From NCBI RefSeq assembly GCF_001027105.1, contig NZ_CP011526.1, positions 2,232,001 through 2,296,000 on the forward strand: a stretch of 64,000 nucleotides of DNA, in the 5' to 3' direction. Under the pieces are notes generated by a model. That model was not told the origin of the DNA. It saw nothing but the letters and a program-made list of their open reading frames with translations, and did no database searches. How positions within the stretch are numbered: position 1 is the stretch's first letter; every line of letters starts with the position of its first letter. Below are positions 23,160 to 33,069 of the stretch, piece after piece. This stretch comes from Staphylococcus aureus (GTDB lineage: Bacteria > Bacillota > Bacilli > Staphylococcales > Staphylococcaceae). The position numbers and the translations under genes were made by a program.

Positions 23160-25295
23160 CTATAAATTCAAGTTCTTTAATGCATCTTTAAACGGATTAT
23201 TGTCTAAACCTTCATTTTTATTCATATACTTTTTCATTTCTTTACGAGATACTTTACCAGAGGATTTAGACTTCATACGCTGATCCATATGTGCTTGCGT
23301 TTCAGAATGTCCACAAACACAACGATATACCGCTTCTTTCCCTTTACCAAACAACGTTAATTTCTTTTTACAGTTTGGACATCTTGCATTTGTTTTGCGC
23401 TGTACATTCTTTTTCGTCTTACAAGATGGATCTTGGCACACAAGCATCTGACCATTTTTAGTTTTAACTTTAATCATGAATTTACCACACGTTGGGCATT
23501 CTGTGGTTGTTAAATTATCGTGTTTATATTTACGATCACTATTTTTAATCCCATTTACAACATCTTTCGTAAAATCTTTCATTTCATTAATAAATGTTTT
23601 CGCCTGATATTTACCACGTTCAATTAAAAGTAATTTTTCTTCCCATTGTGCAGTTAAAAGTGGCGACGTTAATTCTTCTGGTGCTAATTCTAATATTTGT
23701 TTACCTTTTGACGTTACTTTAATTTTACCGTCTCTTGATTCAATGGCATTCATATTAAATAATTTATCGATAATGTCGGCCCTTGTTGCAACTGTGCCGA
23801 TACCACCTGTTTGTTTTAAAGTTTGCGCATATTTTTTATCCTTCAATTGAATAAAGTTCTGAGGGTTCTCCATCGCTTTTAATAACGAACCTTCATTAAA
23901 ATATTCTGGAGGTGTTGTTTCATGTTCTCTAATATTTGTTTTTGAAATCTTCACTTCATCGCCTTCTGAAAAAGGCTGTTGCATCTCTGTAATAGATTCA
24001 CCTTGTCTAATAGATTTAAAACCTAAAACAGTTGTTACATTCTCTTTCAAAACAAATGTGTGCCCTGCAACCTCTAAAGTTACAGTTATCGCGTCATACT
24101 CGTGCGGAGGCATTAAAGCTTCTAAAAAACGCTCGACAATCATATCGTATAACTTTAATTCTCTATTACTTAAGTCTGACATGACAGGTCTCACTTCTGT
24201 AGGAATAATTGCATGGTGATCAGATACTTTTTGATTATTAAATATCGACATTTTTGATGAAAATGTTTTAGACATTAATGGGCGTGCTTGGTCTTTATAT
24301 GTTGTTGCCATCGTCGCCTGAATACGTTCTTTCATAGTATCTACCATATCAGTTGTTAAATAGTTTGAATCTGTTCTTGGATAGGTTACGACTTTATGTC
24401 TCTCATATAAGCTTTGAAGTGTATTCAATGTTTCTTTAGGTCCAATTTTATAACGTCTATACATATCTTGTTGTAAATCTGTTAAATTGTACAGTGATTG
24501 CGGATACGACTTCTTATGTTTAGTAGCAACAGATTTAATCTTACCATCGACATTTTTCAAATTATTAACCATCTGTTCTAAAGTTTCTTTATTGGTATAT
24601 CGCTGATTTGATTCTAGCTGAAAATCAAACCCTTTTACCGTTAATGATAATGTAAAGTATTGTTGTGGTTTGAACTGATTAATCTCTTGTTGTCGTGTAT
24701 TTACTAATTGAATCGTTGGTGTCTGAACACGTCCCAGGGATAGCTGTGCATCATACTTTGTTGTTAGTGCACGCGTTGCATTAATCCCAACAATCCAATC
24801 TGCCTCACTTCTCGCTAACGCTGCATAATACAAATCGTTATATTGACGACCGTCTTTTAAATTTTTAAAACCTTGTTGAATAGCTTTTTTAGTAACTGAG
24901 CTAATCCATAATCGACGGATTGGCTTTTTGTTACCAACTTTATCCAAAATCAATCTTGCAACTAGTTCACCTTCTCGTCCAGCATCTGTTGCAATAATAA
25001 TATCTTTCACTTTATTATCTAAAATTAACGCTTTTACTGTTTTAAATTGTTTGCTTGTTTTACCAATAACAACAGTTTTCATATATTTAGGTATAATTGG
25101 AAGGTCTTCTAATCGCCATTCCTTTAAATTTTTATCGTATTGTTCAGGTGTCGCATTTGTCACTAGATGACCTAACGCCCACGTGACAATATATTGGTTA
25201 TTTTCAAAGTAACCATTACGCTTCTGATTTATTTGTAAAGCATCAGCAATATCTCTTGCGACTGATGGTTTTTCAGCTAATATTAAAGATTTCAT
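23160..25295 (-). CDS. topB: DNA topoisomerase III
   Basis: This 711-residue type IA topoisomerase relaxes and decatenates DNA through a tyrosine link. The TOPRIM domain (1-about 145) has [11 protein letters not shown] and DAGREGEL (104-111). The active tyrosine is Y305 in TYPRTDS. The C-terminus carries two cysteine clusters (CPTCGKF...CQDPSCK and CPNCKKK...CVCGH) that look like zinc ribbons. It is transcribed towards pbuG, and its stop abuts the PurR boxes. Confidence 0.95.
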
Positions 25296-25445
25296 AAATT
25301 ATCCTTTCTCATACGTTCTTTTATTTCGAACGTGCTTCATCTATTCCACTAATCTTTGATTTAAATTCAATGATTGCAAATGATGTGTTAAATGTATTGT
25401 AACATGTTAATATCACTATTAACTTTCATTTCAGTTGAAATACTA

Positions 25446-25451
25446 TATAAT
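25446..25451 (+). promoter_or_regulatory. Probable -10 element for the acetyltransferase gene
   Basis: A consensus TATAAT lies 31 nt before the start codon, in the divergent gap from topB. The -35 region (CTTTCA at 17-nt spacing) is poor. Confidence 0.45.
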
Positions 25452-25481
25452 AAAAGTAACAAAAAGTACGGAGGTAATGAC

Positions 25482-26369
25482 ATGAGCATAGTTCAGTTAT
25501 ATGATATTACACAAATAAAATCGTTCATTGAACATTCGAATTATGAATCAGCATCATACTTATATAAACTTCCTCAACAGTACAATGAAATAGATGTATT
25601 AATAACCGATGCGATTGAATCACCTGGTGTATTTTCGATTAAAGAAAACGATTCAATCAAAGCAATCATATTGTCTTTTGCATACGATAAAAATAAATTC
25701 AAAGTCATAGGCCCTTTCGTGGCTGACAATTATGTATTATCTGTCGATACGTTTGAAACGCTATTTAAAGCAATGACTTCGAACCAACCTGACGATGCCG
25801 TCTTTAACTTTTCTTTTGAAGAAGGCATTCAACAATACAAACCATTAATGAAAGTTATTCAAGCAAGTTATAACTTCACTGACTATTACATAGAAGCCCG
25901 TACAAGATTAGAAGAAGATATGCACCAACCAAATATCATTCCTTATCACAAAGGGTTTTATCATGCTTTCAGCAAATTACACACAACTACATTTAAATAT
26001 CAGGCACAGTCACCACAAGATATCATTGATAGTTTAGACGACCATCATCATTTGTTTTTATTTGTTAGCGAAGGTTTACTTAAAGGTTATTTATACCTTG
26101 AAATTGATTCACAACAGTCAATCGCCGAGATTAAATACTTCAGTTCTCATGTAGATTACCGTTTGAAAGGTATCGCTTTCGAGTTGCTTGCGTATGCATT
26201 GCAATATGCTTTTGATAATTTTGATATTAGAAAAGTTTATTTTAAAATTCGTAATAAAAATAATAAACTCATCGAACGATTTAATGGTCTAGGTTTCCAT
26301 ATCAACTATGAGTACATTAAATTCAAATTCGAATCACGTAACGTAAAAGATCAAACAATCCCTGAATAA
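25482..26369 (+). CDS. GNAT-family acetyltransferase-like protein
   Basis: This 295-residue protein has a C-terminal GNAT-like half (about 190-285) with AEIKYFSSHVDYRLKGIAFELL (acetyl-CoA loop region) and NKNNKLIERFNGLGF. The N-terminal half may be a second, degenerate copy. The start at 25482 has ACGGAGGTAATGAC in front; the open frame upstream to 25392 crosses the promoter. No substrate can be assigned. Confidence 0.75.
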   Translation: MSIVQLYDITQIKSFIEHSNYESASYLYKLPQQYNEIDVLITDAIESPGVFSIKENDSIKAIILSFAYDKNKFKVIGPFVADNYVLSVDTFETLFKAMTSNQPDDAVFNFSFEEGIQQYKPLMKVIQASYNFTDYYIEARTRLEEDMHQPNIIPYHKGFYHAFSKLHTTTFKYQAQSPQDIIDSLDDHHHLFLFVSEGLLKGYLYLEIDSQQSIAEIKYFSSHVDYRLKGIAFELLAYALQYAFDNFDIRKVYFKIRNKNNKLIERFNGLGFHINYEYIKFKFESRNVKDQTIPE

Positions 26370-26383
26370 AACACCAAGCAAAT

Positions 26384-26421
26384 ACCCTACAGTACATCAT
26401 TAGCATGTATTGTGGGTTTTT
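26384..26421 (+). terminator. Terminator of the acetyltransferase gene
   Basis: A 13-14-bp imperfect stem (26384-26397 with 26405-26417) and 7-nt loop are followed by TTTTTCT. It is 14 nt past the stop codon. Confidence 0.8.
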
Positions 26422-26460
26422 CTACTTTTTGTAAATATTGAAAATTATAAGTAGTTGTTT

Positions 26461-26489
26461 TTTACTATTAGGGCAGAATGCTTTACAAT
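26461..26489 (+). promoter_or_regulatory. Probable promoter of glcU
   Basis: TTTACT (26461-26466), a 17-nt spacer and TACAAT (26484-26489) form a reasonable SigA promoter. Transcription would begin near 26496, inside the inverted repeat that follows. Confidence 0.5.
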
Positions 26490-26492
26490 AAC

Positions 26493-26524
26493 ATGCAAGT
26501 GTCAATTAAGGGGAGCACTTGCAT
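26493..26524 (+). promoter_or_regulatory. Inverted repeat at the glcU transcript start
   Basis: ATGCAAGTG (26493-26501) and CACTTGCAT (26516-26524) form a perfect 9-bp inverted repeat. The 14-nt loop holds AAGGGGAG. It directly follows the predicted -10, so it could be a repressor operator or a 5' mRNA hairpin. I know of no named regulator for it. Confidence 0.5.
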
Positions 26525-26549
26525 AAATAGTATAGGAGAGTGAGTAGTC

Positions 26550-27413
26550 TTGCAATTTCTTGATTTCTTAATCGCACTTTTACCTGCTTTATTCTGGGGA
26601 AGTGTCGTTCTTATTAATGTGTTCGTCGGCGGTGGACCTTACAACCAAATTCGTGGTACGACGCTAGGCGCACTCATTGTTGGATTAGGTTTACTTATTA
26701 CTGGTTTCGCAAAATTCAATAATCCTACTGTAATTATTGTCGGTCTTATTTCTGGTGCATTATGGGCGTTTGGACAAGCGAATCAGCTTAAATCTATTAG
26801 TTTAATCGGTGTATCAAATACTATGCCAGTTTCTACAGGTATGCAATTAGTTGGTACAACATTATTCAGCGTTATCTTTTTAGGTGAATGGTCTTCAATG
26901 ACTCAAATTATCTTTGGTTTAATCGCCATGATATTATTAGTTACTGGTGTAGCACTTACTTCACTTAAAGCTAAAAATGAACGTCAATCAGATAATCCTG
27001 AATTTAAAAAAGCAATGGGTATTTTAATTGTATCTACAGTTGGATATGTAGGTTTCGTTGTACTTGGTGACATCTTTGGTGTTGGTGGAACTGATGCATT
27101 GTTCTTCCAATCTGTCGGTATGGCAATTGGTGGCTTTATCCTATCCATGAATCATAAAACATCACTTAAATCAACAGCACTTAATCTATTGCCAGGTGTG
27201 ATTTGGGGAATTGGTAACTTGTTCATGTTCTATTCTCAACCAAAAGTTGGTGTAGCTACAAGTTTCTCATTATCACAGTTACTTGTTATCGTTTCAACCT
27301 TAGGCGGTATTTTCATTTTAGGAGAAAGAAAAGATCGTCGTCAGATGACGGGTATTTGGGCAGGTATTATTATTATCGTGATAGCTGCTATAATTCTAGG
27401 TAATTTGAAATAG
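26550..27413 (+). CDS. glcU: Glucose uptake protein GlcU
   Basis: This 287-residue protein belongs to the GlcU/RbsU sugar carrier family of the drug/metabolite superfamily, with about ten membrane segments. GlcU in staphylococci imports glucose independently of the phosphotransferase system. The [19 protein letters not shown] start and [19 protein letters not shown] are typical. The start is TTG at 26550, with AGGAGAG about 10 nt upstream. Unlike the arrangement known from other staphylococci, no glucose dehydrogenase gene follows. Confidence 0.88.
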   Translation: MQFLDFLIALLPALFWGSVVLINVFVGGGPYNQIRGTTLGALIVGLGLLITGFAKFNNPTVIIVGLISGALWAFGQANQLKSISLIGVSNTMPVSTGMQLVGTTLFSVIFLGEWSSMTQIIFGLIAMILLVTGVALTSLKAKNERQSDNPEFKKAMGILIVSTVGYVGFVVLGDIFGVGGTDALFFQSVGMAIGGFILSMNHKTSLKSTALNLLPGVIWGIGNLFMFYSQPKVGVATSFSLSQLLVIVSTLGGIFILGERKDRRQMTGIWAGIIIIVIAAIILGNLK

Positions 27414-27831
27414 AAAGTTAAATACTCATGTAACGTAAAAATGTAATCACTTCTGAAAATAACCATTCACTTATAGAATGATTAAAATTAATTTTCGGGA
27501 ATTTTACGTTGAATGTTCCTCTATATGTCCTAGGAAATACGTGGCTCTAAAAACAAAACGCAATAACACATCATGACATTAATCATGCGTTTTAAGACTT
27601 TAAAATTAGCGATACTTTTAAAATCTTGATGATATTCATATATCAAGTATGCGCCATACATATGAAGTGGATAGCTGCATAACGCACTGCATTATCAACT
27701 TGAATGTATGAGTTGAACAACTATGTCATAAATAAAAGCCCCCTTTTCACAATATACATTTACATATTGTGGTAAAGGGGGCTCTCATTTTCTACGAATA
27801 CTAAAATGGATTTTATTTTCAAATGTGTAAA
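27414..27831. other. 418-nt gap between glcU and the convergent carrier gene
   Basis: No gene is supported. A wide inverted repeat (27432-27440 with 27502-27510) flanks a smaller hairpin. A terminator-like stem AAAACGCA/TGCGTTTT lies at 27555-27593, a candidate glcU terminator. The strong terminator at 27737-27783 serves the converging gene. Between 27600 and 27730 I see nothing. Confidence 0.6.
27737..27783. terminator. Strong terminator of the auxin-efflux-family gene
   Basis: A long stem pairs AGCCCCCTTT with AAAGGGGGCT and continues through CACAATAT/ATATTGTG, with a small bulge. On the minus strand it is followed by TTTTATT. Confidence 0.85.
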
Positions 27832-28740
27832 CTAGACAAACACTGCCTGATACACGTACAAAATAATGATACTAATAATGATTGTCAAATTGGTCGTCAT
27901 ACCTATAAATGGCAGTGTTCGATATTTAAACTGAATACCATAAGAAATAATTGCAACACCTACCGGGAACATCCAAGTGACCAACAATGTCGTCTTAATC
28001 ATATCATCTGATACTGGTAACAACACATATACTAACAATCCCGCAACTAATGCTAATCCATAATGCAAACATAAATATTTAATAGTAGCAGGTATATACT
28101 TTCTTTCCAGAGTAAAATTCAACATGACACCTAGCAAAATCATTGATAACGGCATATTTGCATGGGAAAGTATGCTAAAGAAATCGATTGCCACATGTGG
28201 TAAATGGATGTGACTTATATTCAATATAAACATTACAATGTATGTAACGAGTGGCACTGATTGTAATAATTTCTTACCTAAATATTTAAAATCGAATTGA
28301 TCACTACCTTCACTAAAGTAGCTACCTACAAAGTAAGTAATTCCAAACATCACAAAGGCACCACCTATATCAGCCATAACAAAATAAATAAGTCCCGTTT
28401 TAGGCCATATCACTTCAATTAGTGGATATGCAAACAATCCAATATTCATAGCACCAGTCATCATACCTACTGATCCACGCATGTGATTATCATATTTTCT
28501 AAAAAACCAGACAGCAATCATTTTCGCCACAATACCATATATAATCATTAAAATTGGTAAAATGGAGAATGACAATTTTAATTCTGCACTGTTTAAATTC
28601 ACAATAACTAAAGATGGGAGTGTGACATTAAGAACTAATGTAGCAATGACTTGACTATCTGTTGCTTTTATAAAATTAATGCGCTTCAAAAAGTAACCAA
28701 GCGCAATTAATAAAATAATCATAGTAAATTGTTCTGTCAC
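27832..28740 (-). CDS. Auxin efflux carrier (AEC) family transporter
   Basis: This 302-residue protein has about ten hydrophobic segments in two halves. It resembles bacterial AEC/BASS-like permeases, often annotated as malate or other organic acid carriers. Seen motifs are LGYFLKRINFI, NVTLPSLVIVNLN and the C-terminal TTLLVTWMFPVGVAI. I prefer the GTG at 28740, with GAAGGG 6 nt upstream, over a TTG at 28758. No neighbour hints at the substrate. Confidence 0.82.
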   Translation of the reverse strand: MTEQFTMIILLIALGYFLKRINFIKATDSQVIATLVLNVTLPSLVIVNLNSAELKLSFSILPILMIIYGIVAKMIAVWFFRKYDNHMRGSVGMMTGAMNIGLFAYPLIEVIWPKTGLIYFVMADIGGAFVMFGITYFVGSYFSEGSDQFDFKYLGKKLLQSVPLVTYIVMFILNISHIHLPHVAIDFFSILSHANMPLSMILLGVMLNFTLERKYIPATIKYLCLHYGLALVAGLLVYVLLPVSDDMIKTTLLVTWMFPVGVAIISYGIQFKYRTLPFIGMTTNLTIIISIIILYVYQAVFV

Positions 28741-28799
28741 TGTTATCCCTTCTTTCAATAATCTTCATAATTTATAACTTTAACATACTCCACAGATAT

Positions 28800-28828
28800 T
28801 TTAGAAGTCTACTGTTTCATGCTATAAT
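28800..28828 (+). promoter_or_regulatory. Promoter of the small coiled-coil gene
   Basis: TTTAGA (28800-28805), a 17-nt spacer and a consensus TATAAT (28823-28828) lie 45 nt before the start codon. Confidence 0.6.
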
Positions 28829-28872
28829 CTACATTAAATGCACTTAATTATATTTCAAAGGAGTGTTATAGT

Positions 28873-29037
28873 ATGTCTTTAGAAAACCAACTAGCCGAAC
28901 TTAAATATGATTATGTTCGTCTTCAAGGTGACATAGAAAAACGGGAATCTTTGAATTTAGATACTTCCGCACTTGTTCGTCAACTTAAAGATATTGAAAA
29001 TGAAATTAGAAACGTTCGTGCTCAAATGCAAGATTAA
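28873..29037 (+). CDS. Small coiled-coil protein (SE1832 family)
   Basis: This gene is read directly from the DNA. It encodes 54 residues beginning MSLENQLAELKYDY and ending RNVRAQMQD. AAAGGAG lies upstream at good spacing, and a clear promoter precedes it. The heptad pattern (L, I and V at a/d-like positions, many E, K and R) predicts a two-stranded coiled coil with a break near SLNLDTS. I recognise it as a conserved staphylococcal family of unknown function. A small hairpin AAGCA/TGCTT with a T run at 29051-29069 may terminate it. Confidence 0.85.
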   Translation: MSLENQLAELKYDYVRLQGDIEKRESLNLDTSALVRQLKDIENEIRNVRAQMQD

Positions 29038-29281
29038 TAATCTATCATTCAAGCAATAAATGCTTTTTGTTACATAAATTTGACTAGCATTGCTCTGAAT
29101 ACGTTATATTGATGAATTGCTTCATTTTTCGCTCAATTACATCTAGAATCACAAGATGTTGTCGTGTTATGATTTAGTGTTTCATTAACAACATACACGC
29201 ATATCTATCCCAACACTGCTATTTATGTTTTCTACGCTGCTGTACTACATGAACCCTTTGAAACGGAGAGGAAGTTATCAT

Positions 29282-29599
29282 ATGCAATTTTATCTGATTT
29301 TACTAGCAATACTTTATCTAATTGTTAGTTTTATTAGTATTTTTAAAATGGAAGTTGTATTTACTCGCATTTTGAGAATTATTATGGGTGTGTTGTTATT
29401 ATTCGTCTTAGCATTAACGACGATGAGTTTTCCAAAAGAGAATTGGTGGGTATTTATCGTCTTATTACTCTTAGTCGGTAATGTCGAAGTGACAGGATTT
29501 AAAATGCTTAAAAAAGATCTAAAAGGCGTAAACATCTTGAATTTAATGTCATTATTTATCTTTGTCATATATTTCATCTTAACCATCGTATTATTCTAA
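29282..29599 (+). CDS. Small membrane protein of unknown function
   Basis: This 105-residue protein has four hydrophobic segments (about 2-20, 26-45, 52-67, 84-104). The start at 29282 has GGAGAGGAAG upstream; a frame extension to 29225 lacks a ribosome site. It lies alone between the coiled-coil gene and the RND pump. I do not recognise a function. The DNA from 29070 to 29281 shows no other gene. Confidence 0.72.
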   Translation: MQFYLILLAILYLIVSFISIFKMEVVFTRILRIIMGVLLLFVLALTTMSFPKENWWVFIVLLLLVGNVEVTGFKMLKKDLKGVNILNLMSLFIFVIYFILTIVLF

Positions 29600-29732
29600 G
29601 TAATAAACAAAATATGCAATAACATAATTGCAACCTTATTTTATTATCGGATTACATGTTGAATGCCAGTATTGTTTTATTAACACATCGATTAAATCGC
29701 ACGTGAAATAAGGTCTAAAATTTCAAATTTTA

Positions 29733-29778
29733 AAAAGCCATAAAAGTAGTCAATATCATGACCGCTTTTATGGCTTTT
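29733..29778. terminator. Bidirectional terminator before the RND pump gene
   Basis: A perfect 14-bp stem (29733-29746 with 29765-29778) has A and T runs on both sides. It serves the small membrane gene and the converging RND gene. Confidence 0.85.
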
Positions 29779-29785
29779 ATATTAT

Positions 29786-32700
29786 CTATCGTTTAGTGAA
29801 TCGTTTTTTTAAAGTAAAGAGAATTTCATATATTACTGGTACAACTACAAGTGTTAATAAAGTTGATGAAATTAAACCACCAATAACTGTAGCAGCTAAT
29901 CCTTTCGAAATAAGAATCGAGCTATCTTGACCAAATAACAAAGGAACTAATGCACCAATTGTTGCAATCGCCGTCATTAATATCGGTCTAATTCTAGTAC
30001 CGCCTGCTTCGATTAATGCTTCTTTCATCTCCATGCCCTGTTGCTCATTATTAATAACACGGTCTATTAACACAATGGCATTTGTTACTACGATTCCAAT
30101 TAACATTAGCATACCAATTAAACTTGGTACTGATATTGTTTCTCCTGTGATTAATAGTGCAATAATTACACCGATAACTGTAAATGGTAAAGAGAATAAA
30201 ATTGTAAATGGTGCTAGGCCACCTTTAAATGTAATAACTAGGATTAAATATACGATAATGATTGCAGCTAACATTGCAAAGGCTAATTGTGTCATTGCAT
30301 TGTTAATATCATCTGATGCACCACCGATATTAACCTTTACATTATTCGGTTTGTCCAAATTATTTATTTTAGACATCACTTGTCGTGTTGTGCCACCCAC
30401 ATCTTTATTTGTTACTTTAGCAGATACCGTCGTTGCATAATCTCCTTGTTCTTGCGTCAATTTACTTGGTGTCGTTGTTTTAACTAACGTAGCGATATCT
30501 CCCAATTTAATCGTACCACCAGTCGGCTTTTTCAAAGTTATATTATTCAACTTATCTTCTGACCAGTCTGTTTGCTTATTTTGTTTGACTTTAACATCAA
30601 CAGTTTTACCATTTTCTTTAACAGTCGTAACTGTTTTTTCTGGTAAGTTTTCATTCAAGTGCATTGCAAGTTGACTTGCAGAAATACCATTTTCTGCCGC
30701 TTTATTTTGATCGACTTTAATTTCATACTGATCATATGTTTGCGATAAATCAGATTTGACATTGGCTAGTCCTTTAACCTGTTTCATTTTCTGTTCAATA
30801 TCTTTTACAGTTGATTTTATGGCATCCATTGATGGACCTTTTACAGTAACCTCTACAGATTTATTACCTGCACCTGTTCCTAAATCTTGATTTTTCCACT
30901 CTCCAGGATGTTTAAAGCCATCTGCATGTTTAATAACCTTATCCGCTTCTACATCAAAATTAGGCGTGTCATTATCATATTCAACCATGATTGCCATACT
31001 ATTTGTACTACCCGTTGGATCTACTGGACTACTACCGCCAACTGAGTATTGAATTGTTTTTACATGCTTTTTCTGTTTTAAATATTTTTCAACATCTTTC
31101 GCATGATTCAACACTGCTTGCTCCGTTTCACCAGGCTTCGGTGTATAAGTAATAGCTAAAAATTTATCGTCACCTGCTGAAATAAAGCTAGTGCCTAGTC
31201 TCGGTCCTCCAAATACAATAGTTGCAACCAAAATTAATGTACTTAATATAATTACAATCCACTTATGATTTAATGACCAATGTAATACTTTTTTATAAGT
31301 TGTACTAACAACACCTAATCCTTCTTGATGTTGTTTATTACGACGTTTAACGCCTTTTTTAAATAGTGTAGCTGCCAACGCTGGAACGAGTGTAATTGAC
31401 ACTAATAACGATGCTAATAAACTAAATGCAATAGCCAATGCAAAAGGTCTAAACATTTCGCCTACTGAACCTGATACAAACACAAGTGGTAAGAAGACGA
31501 TAATAGTAACTAGTGTCGATGACATTATTGGTTTAAATACTTCAGTTGTCGCACTGATAATTAAATTTTCACCTTTTAGTTGTTCTTCTGAATCTGTTAA
31601 GCGTCGATAAATATTTTCAACAACTACAATCGAATCGTCTATCACACGTCCAATCGCTACTGTTAATGCACCTAACGTTAGTATATTCAATGAAACATCA
31701 CTCAATTTCAGAGCAATAAGCGCCATAAGAAGTGATAACGGAATCGATATAATAGAAATTGCCGTCGTACGAATGTTTCTTAAAAACAGCAAAATAACTA
31801 TAATTGCCACGATTGTACCTAATGATGCTTTTTCAACCATCGTATAAAGTGATTTCTCAACAGGCTTTGCAGTATCCATTGTTTTTGTGACATTAAAATC
31901 TTTATTTTCATCAACGAATGTATCAATTTTACGTTGTACATCTTTGGCTACTTGAACTGTATTGGCATCTTGAGCTTTAGTTATTTGTAGATTAACCGCA
32001 TCCTTTCCATTCGTTTTAGAAATAGAAGTACGCACATCACCAACTGTAATATCAGCTAAATCTCCTAGTTTCGCTGTCGGCATACCACTTATATTATTTG
32101 GTGCTGACGCTTTTGAATTTTGCTGTGGTGATGCCTGATTAACGTCTGACATGGCTGAATTTTGTTTATTGTCACTTTGGGATTGAGATTGCCCTTGTCC
32201 TCCTGCCAACGTTAATGGAATATTTATGTTTTTAAAAGCATCAACAGATTGATATTGACCATCAACAACAATTGATTTATCTTTATCACCAAATTGGAAC
32301 AATCCAAGTGGCGTTGTTCTTGTTGCCGTTTTTAGATAGTTTTCTACATCATCAGCAGTCAACCCATATTTTTCAAGTTCATTTTGCTTAAATTTAAGGG
32401 TGATTTCACGGTTCGTCTGCCCATTTAATTGCGCATTTTGCACACCATCTACCGTTTGCAATTTTGGTATTAATTGTTCATTCAGTACTTTCGTTACTTT
32501 TTTCAAGTCATTCTCTTTATTTGAAAATGAATATGCTAAAACCGGAAAAGCATCCATCGAATTACGTCTTAATTCTGGTTGACCAACTTCATCTTTAAAT
32601 TTAATTTTATCGATTTCTTTTTTAAGCTGTTCTTCTGCTTTATCCATATCTGTATTATTTTCATATTCAACTGTTACAATTGAAGCATTTTGTATGGATT

Positions 32701-32953
32701 GCGTTTTAACATTTTTCACATATGCCAATGATCTTACTTGATTGTCAATTTTACTACTTATTTCATCTTGGGTACTTTGTGGCGTTGCACCCGGCATTGT
32801 TGTTGTAACTGAAATAACTGGATTTTGTACATTTGGTAGTAATTCTAATTTCAATTTAGCACTCGCATATACACCGCCCAAGACAACTAAAACAACCATT
32901 AAAAAGATAGCAAACTTATTCCCTAAAGAAAATTGTAATAGCTTTTTTATCAC
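29786..32953 (-). CDS. RND-family efflux pump, SwrC/AcrB-like
   Basis: This 1055-residue protein has the RND architecture: TM1 at 10-30, a large extracellular porter domain, TM2-6 at about 375-540, a second porter domain, and TM8-12 at about 890-1050. The proton-relay aspartates are D439/D440 in GRVIDDSIVVVENI. It resembles Bacillus SwrC (YerP), implicated in surfactin self-resistance. A Q/S/N-rich low-complexity insert occupies residues 251-289 in the first porter loop. No membrane-fusion or outer-membrane partner lies nearby, as expected for a Gram-positive. Start is GTG with AGAGGGGGAAG upstream. Confidence 0.88.
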   Translation of the reverse strand: MIKKLLQFSLGNKFAIFLMVVLVVLGGVYASAKLKLELLPNVQNPVISVTTTMPGATPQSTQDEISSKIDNQVRSLAYVKNVKTQSIQNASIVTVEYENNTDMDKAEEQLKKEIDKIKFKDEVGQPELRRNSMDAFPVLAYSFSNKENDLKKVTKVLNEQLIPKLQTVDGVQNAQLNGQTNREITLKFKQNELEKYGLTADDVENYLKTATRTTPLGLFQFGDKDKSIVVDGQYQSVDAFKNINIPLTLAGGQGQSQSQSDNKQNSAMSDVNQASPQQNSKASAPNNISGMPTAKLGDLADITVGDVRTSISKTNGKDAVNLQITKAQDANTVQVAKDVQRKIDTFVDENKDFNVTKTMDTAKPVEKSLYTMVEKASLGTIVAIIVILLFLRNIRTTAISIISIPLSLLMALIALKLSDVSLNILTLGALTVAIGRVIDDSIVVVENIYRRLTDSEEQLKGENLIISATTEVFKPIMSSTLVTIIVFLPLVFVSGSVGEMFRPFALAIAFSLLASLLVSITLVPALAATLFKKGVKRRNKQHQEGLGVVSTTYKKVLHWSLNHKWIVIILSTLILVATIVFGGPRLGTSFISAGDDKFLAITYTPKPGETEQAVLNHAKDVEKYLKQKKHVKTIQYSVGGSSPVDPTGSTNSMAIMVEYDNDTPNFDVEADKVIKHADGFKHPGEWKNQDLGTGAGNKSVEVTVKGPSMDAIKSTVKDIEQKMKQVKGLANVKSDLSQTYDQYEIKVDQNKAAENGISASQLAMHLNENLPEKTVTTVKENGKTVDVKVKQNKQTDWSEDKLNNITLKKPTGGTIKLGDIATLVKTTTPSKLTQEQGDYATTVSAKVTNKDVGGTTRQVMSKINNLDKPNNVKVNIGGASDDINNAMTQLAFAMLAAIIIVYLILVITFKGGLAPFTILFSLPFTVIGVIIALLITGETISVPSLIGMLMLIGIVVTNAIVLIDRVINNEQQGMEMKEALIEAGGTRIRPILMTAIATIGALVPLLFGQDSSILISKGLAATVIGGLISSTLLTLVVVPVIYEILFTLKKRFTKR

Positions 32954-33017
32954 AGTACTTCCCCCTCTTTCACTATATTCAAAAATATTTTACTCAACCA
33001 TTCTATATTGTGTAAAA

Positions 33018-33058
33018 AAATCTGAACGCAAATGACAGTCTTATGAGCGTTCAGATTT
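33018..33058 (-). terminator. Terminator of fmhB
   Basis: A perfect 12-bp stem (33018-33029 with 33047-33058) is followed on the minus strand by a run of seven T. It lies just past the fmhB stop, between it and the RND gene. Confidence 0.85.
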
Positions 33059-33069
33059 CAGTCGTTAAT

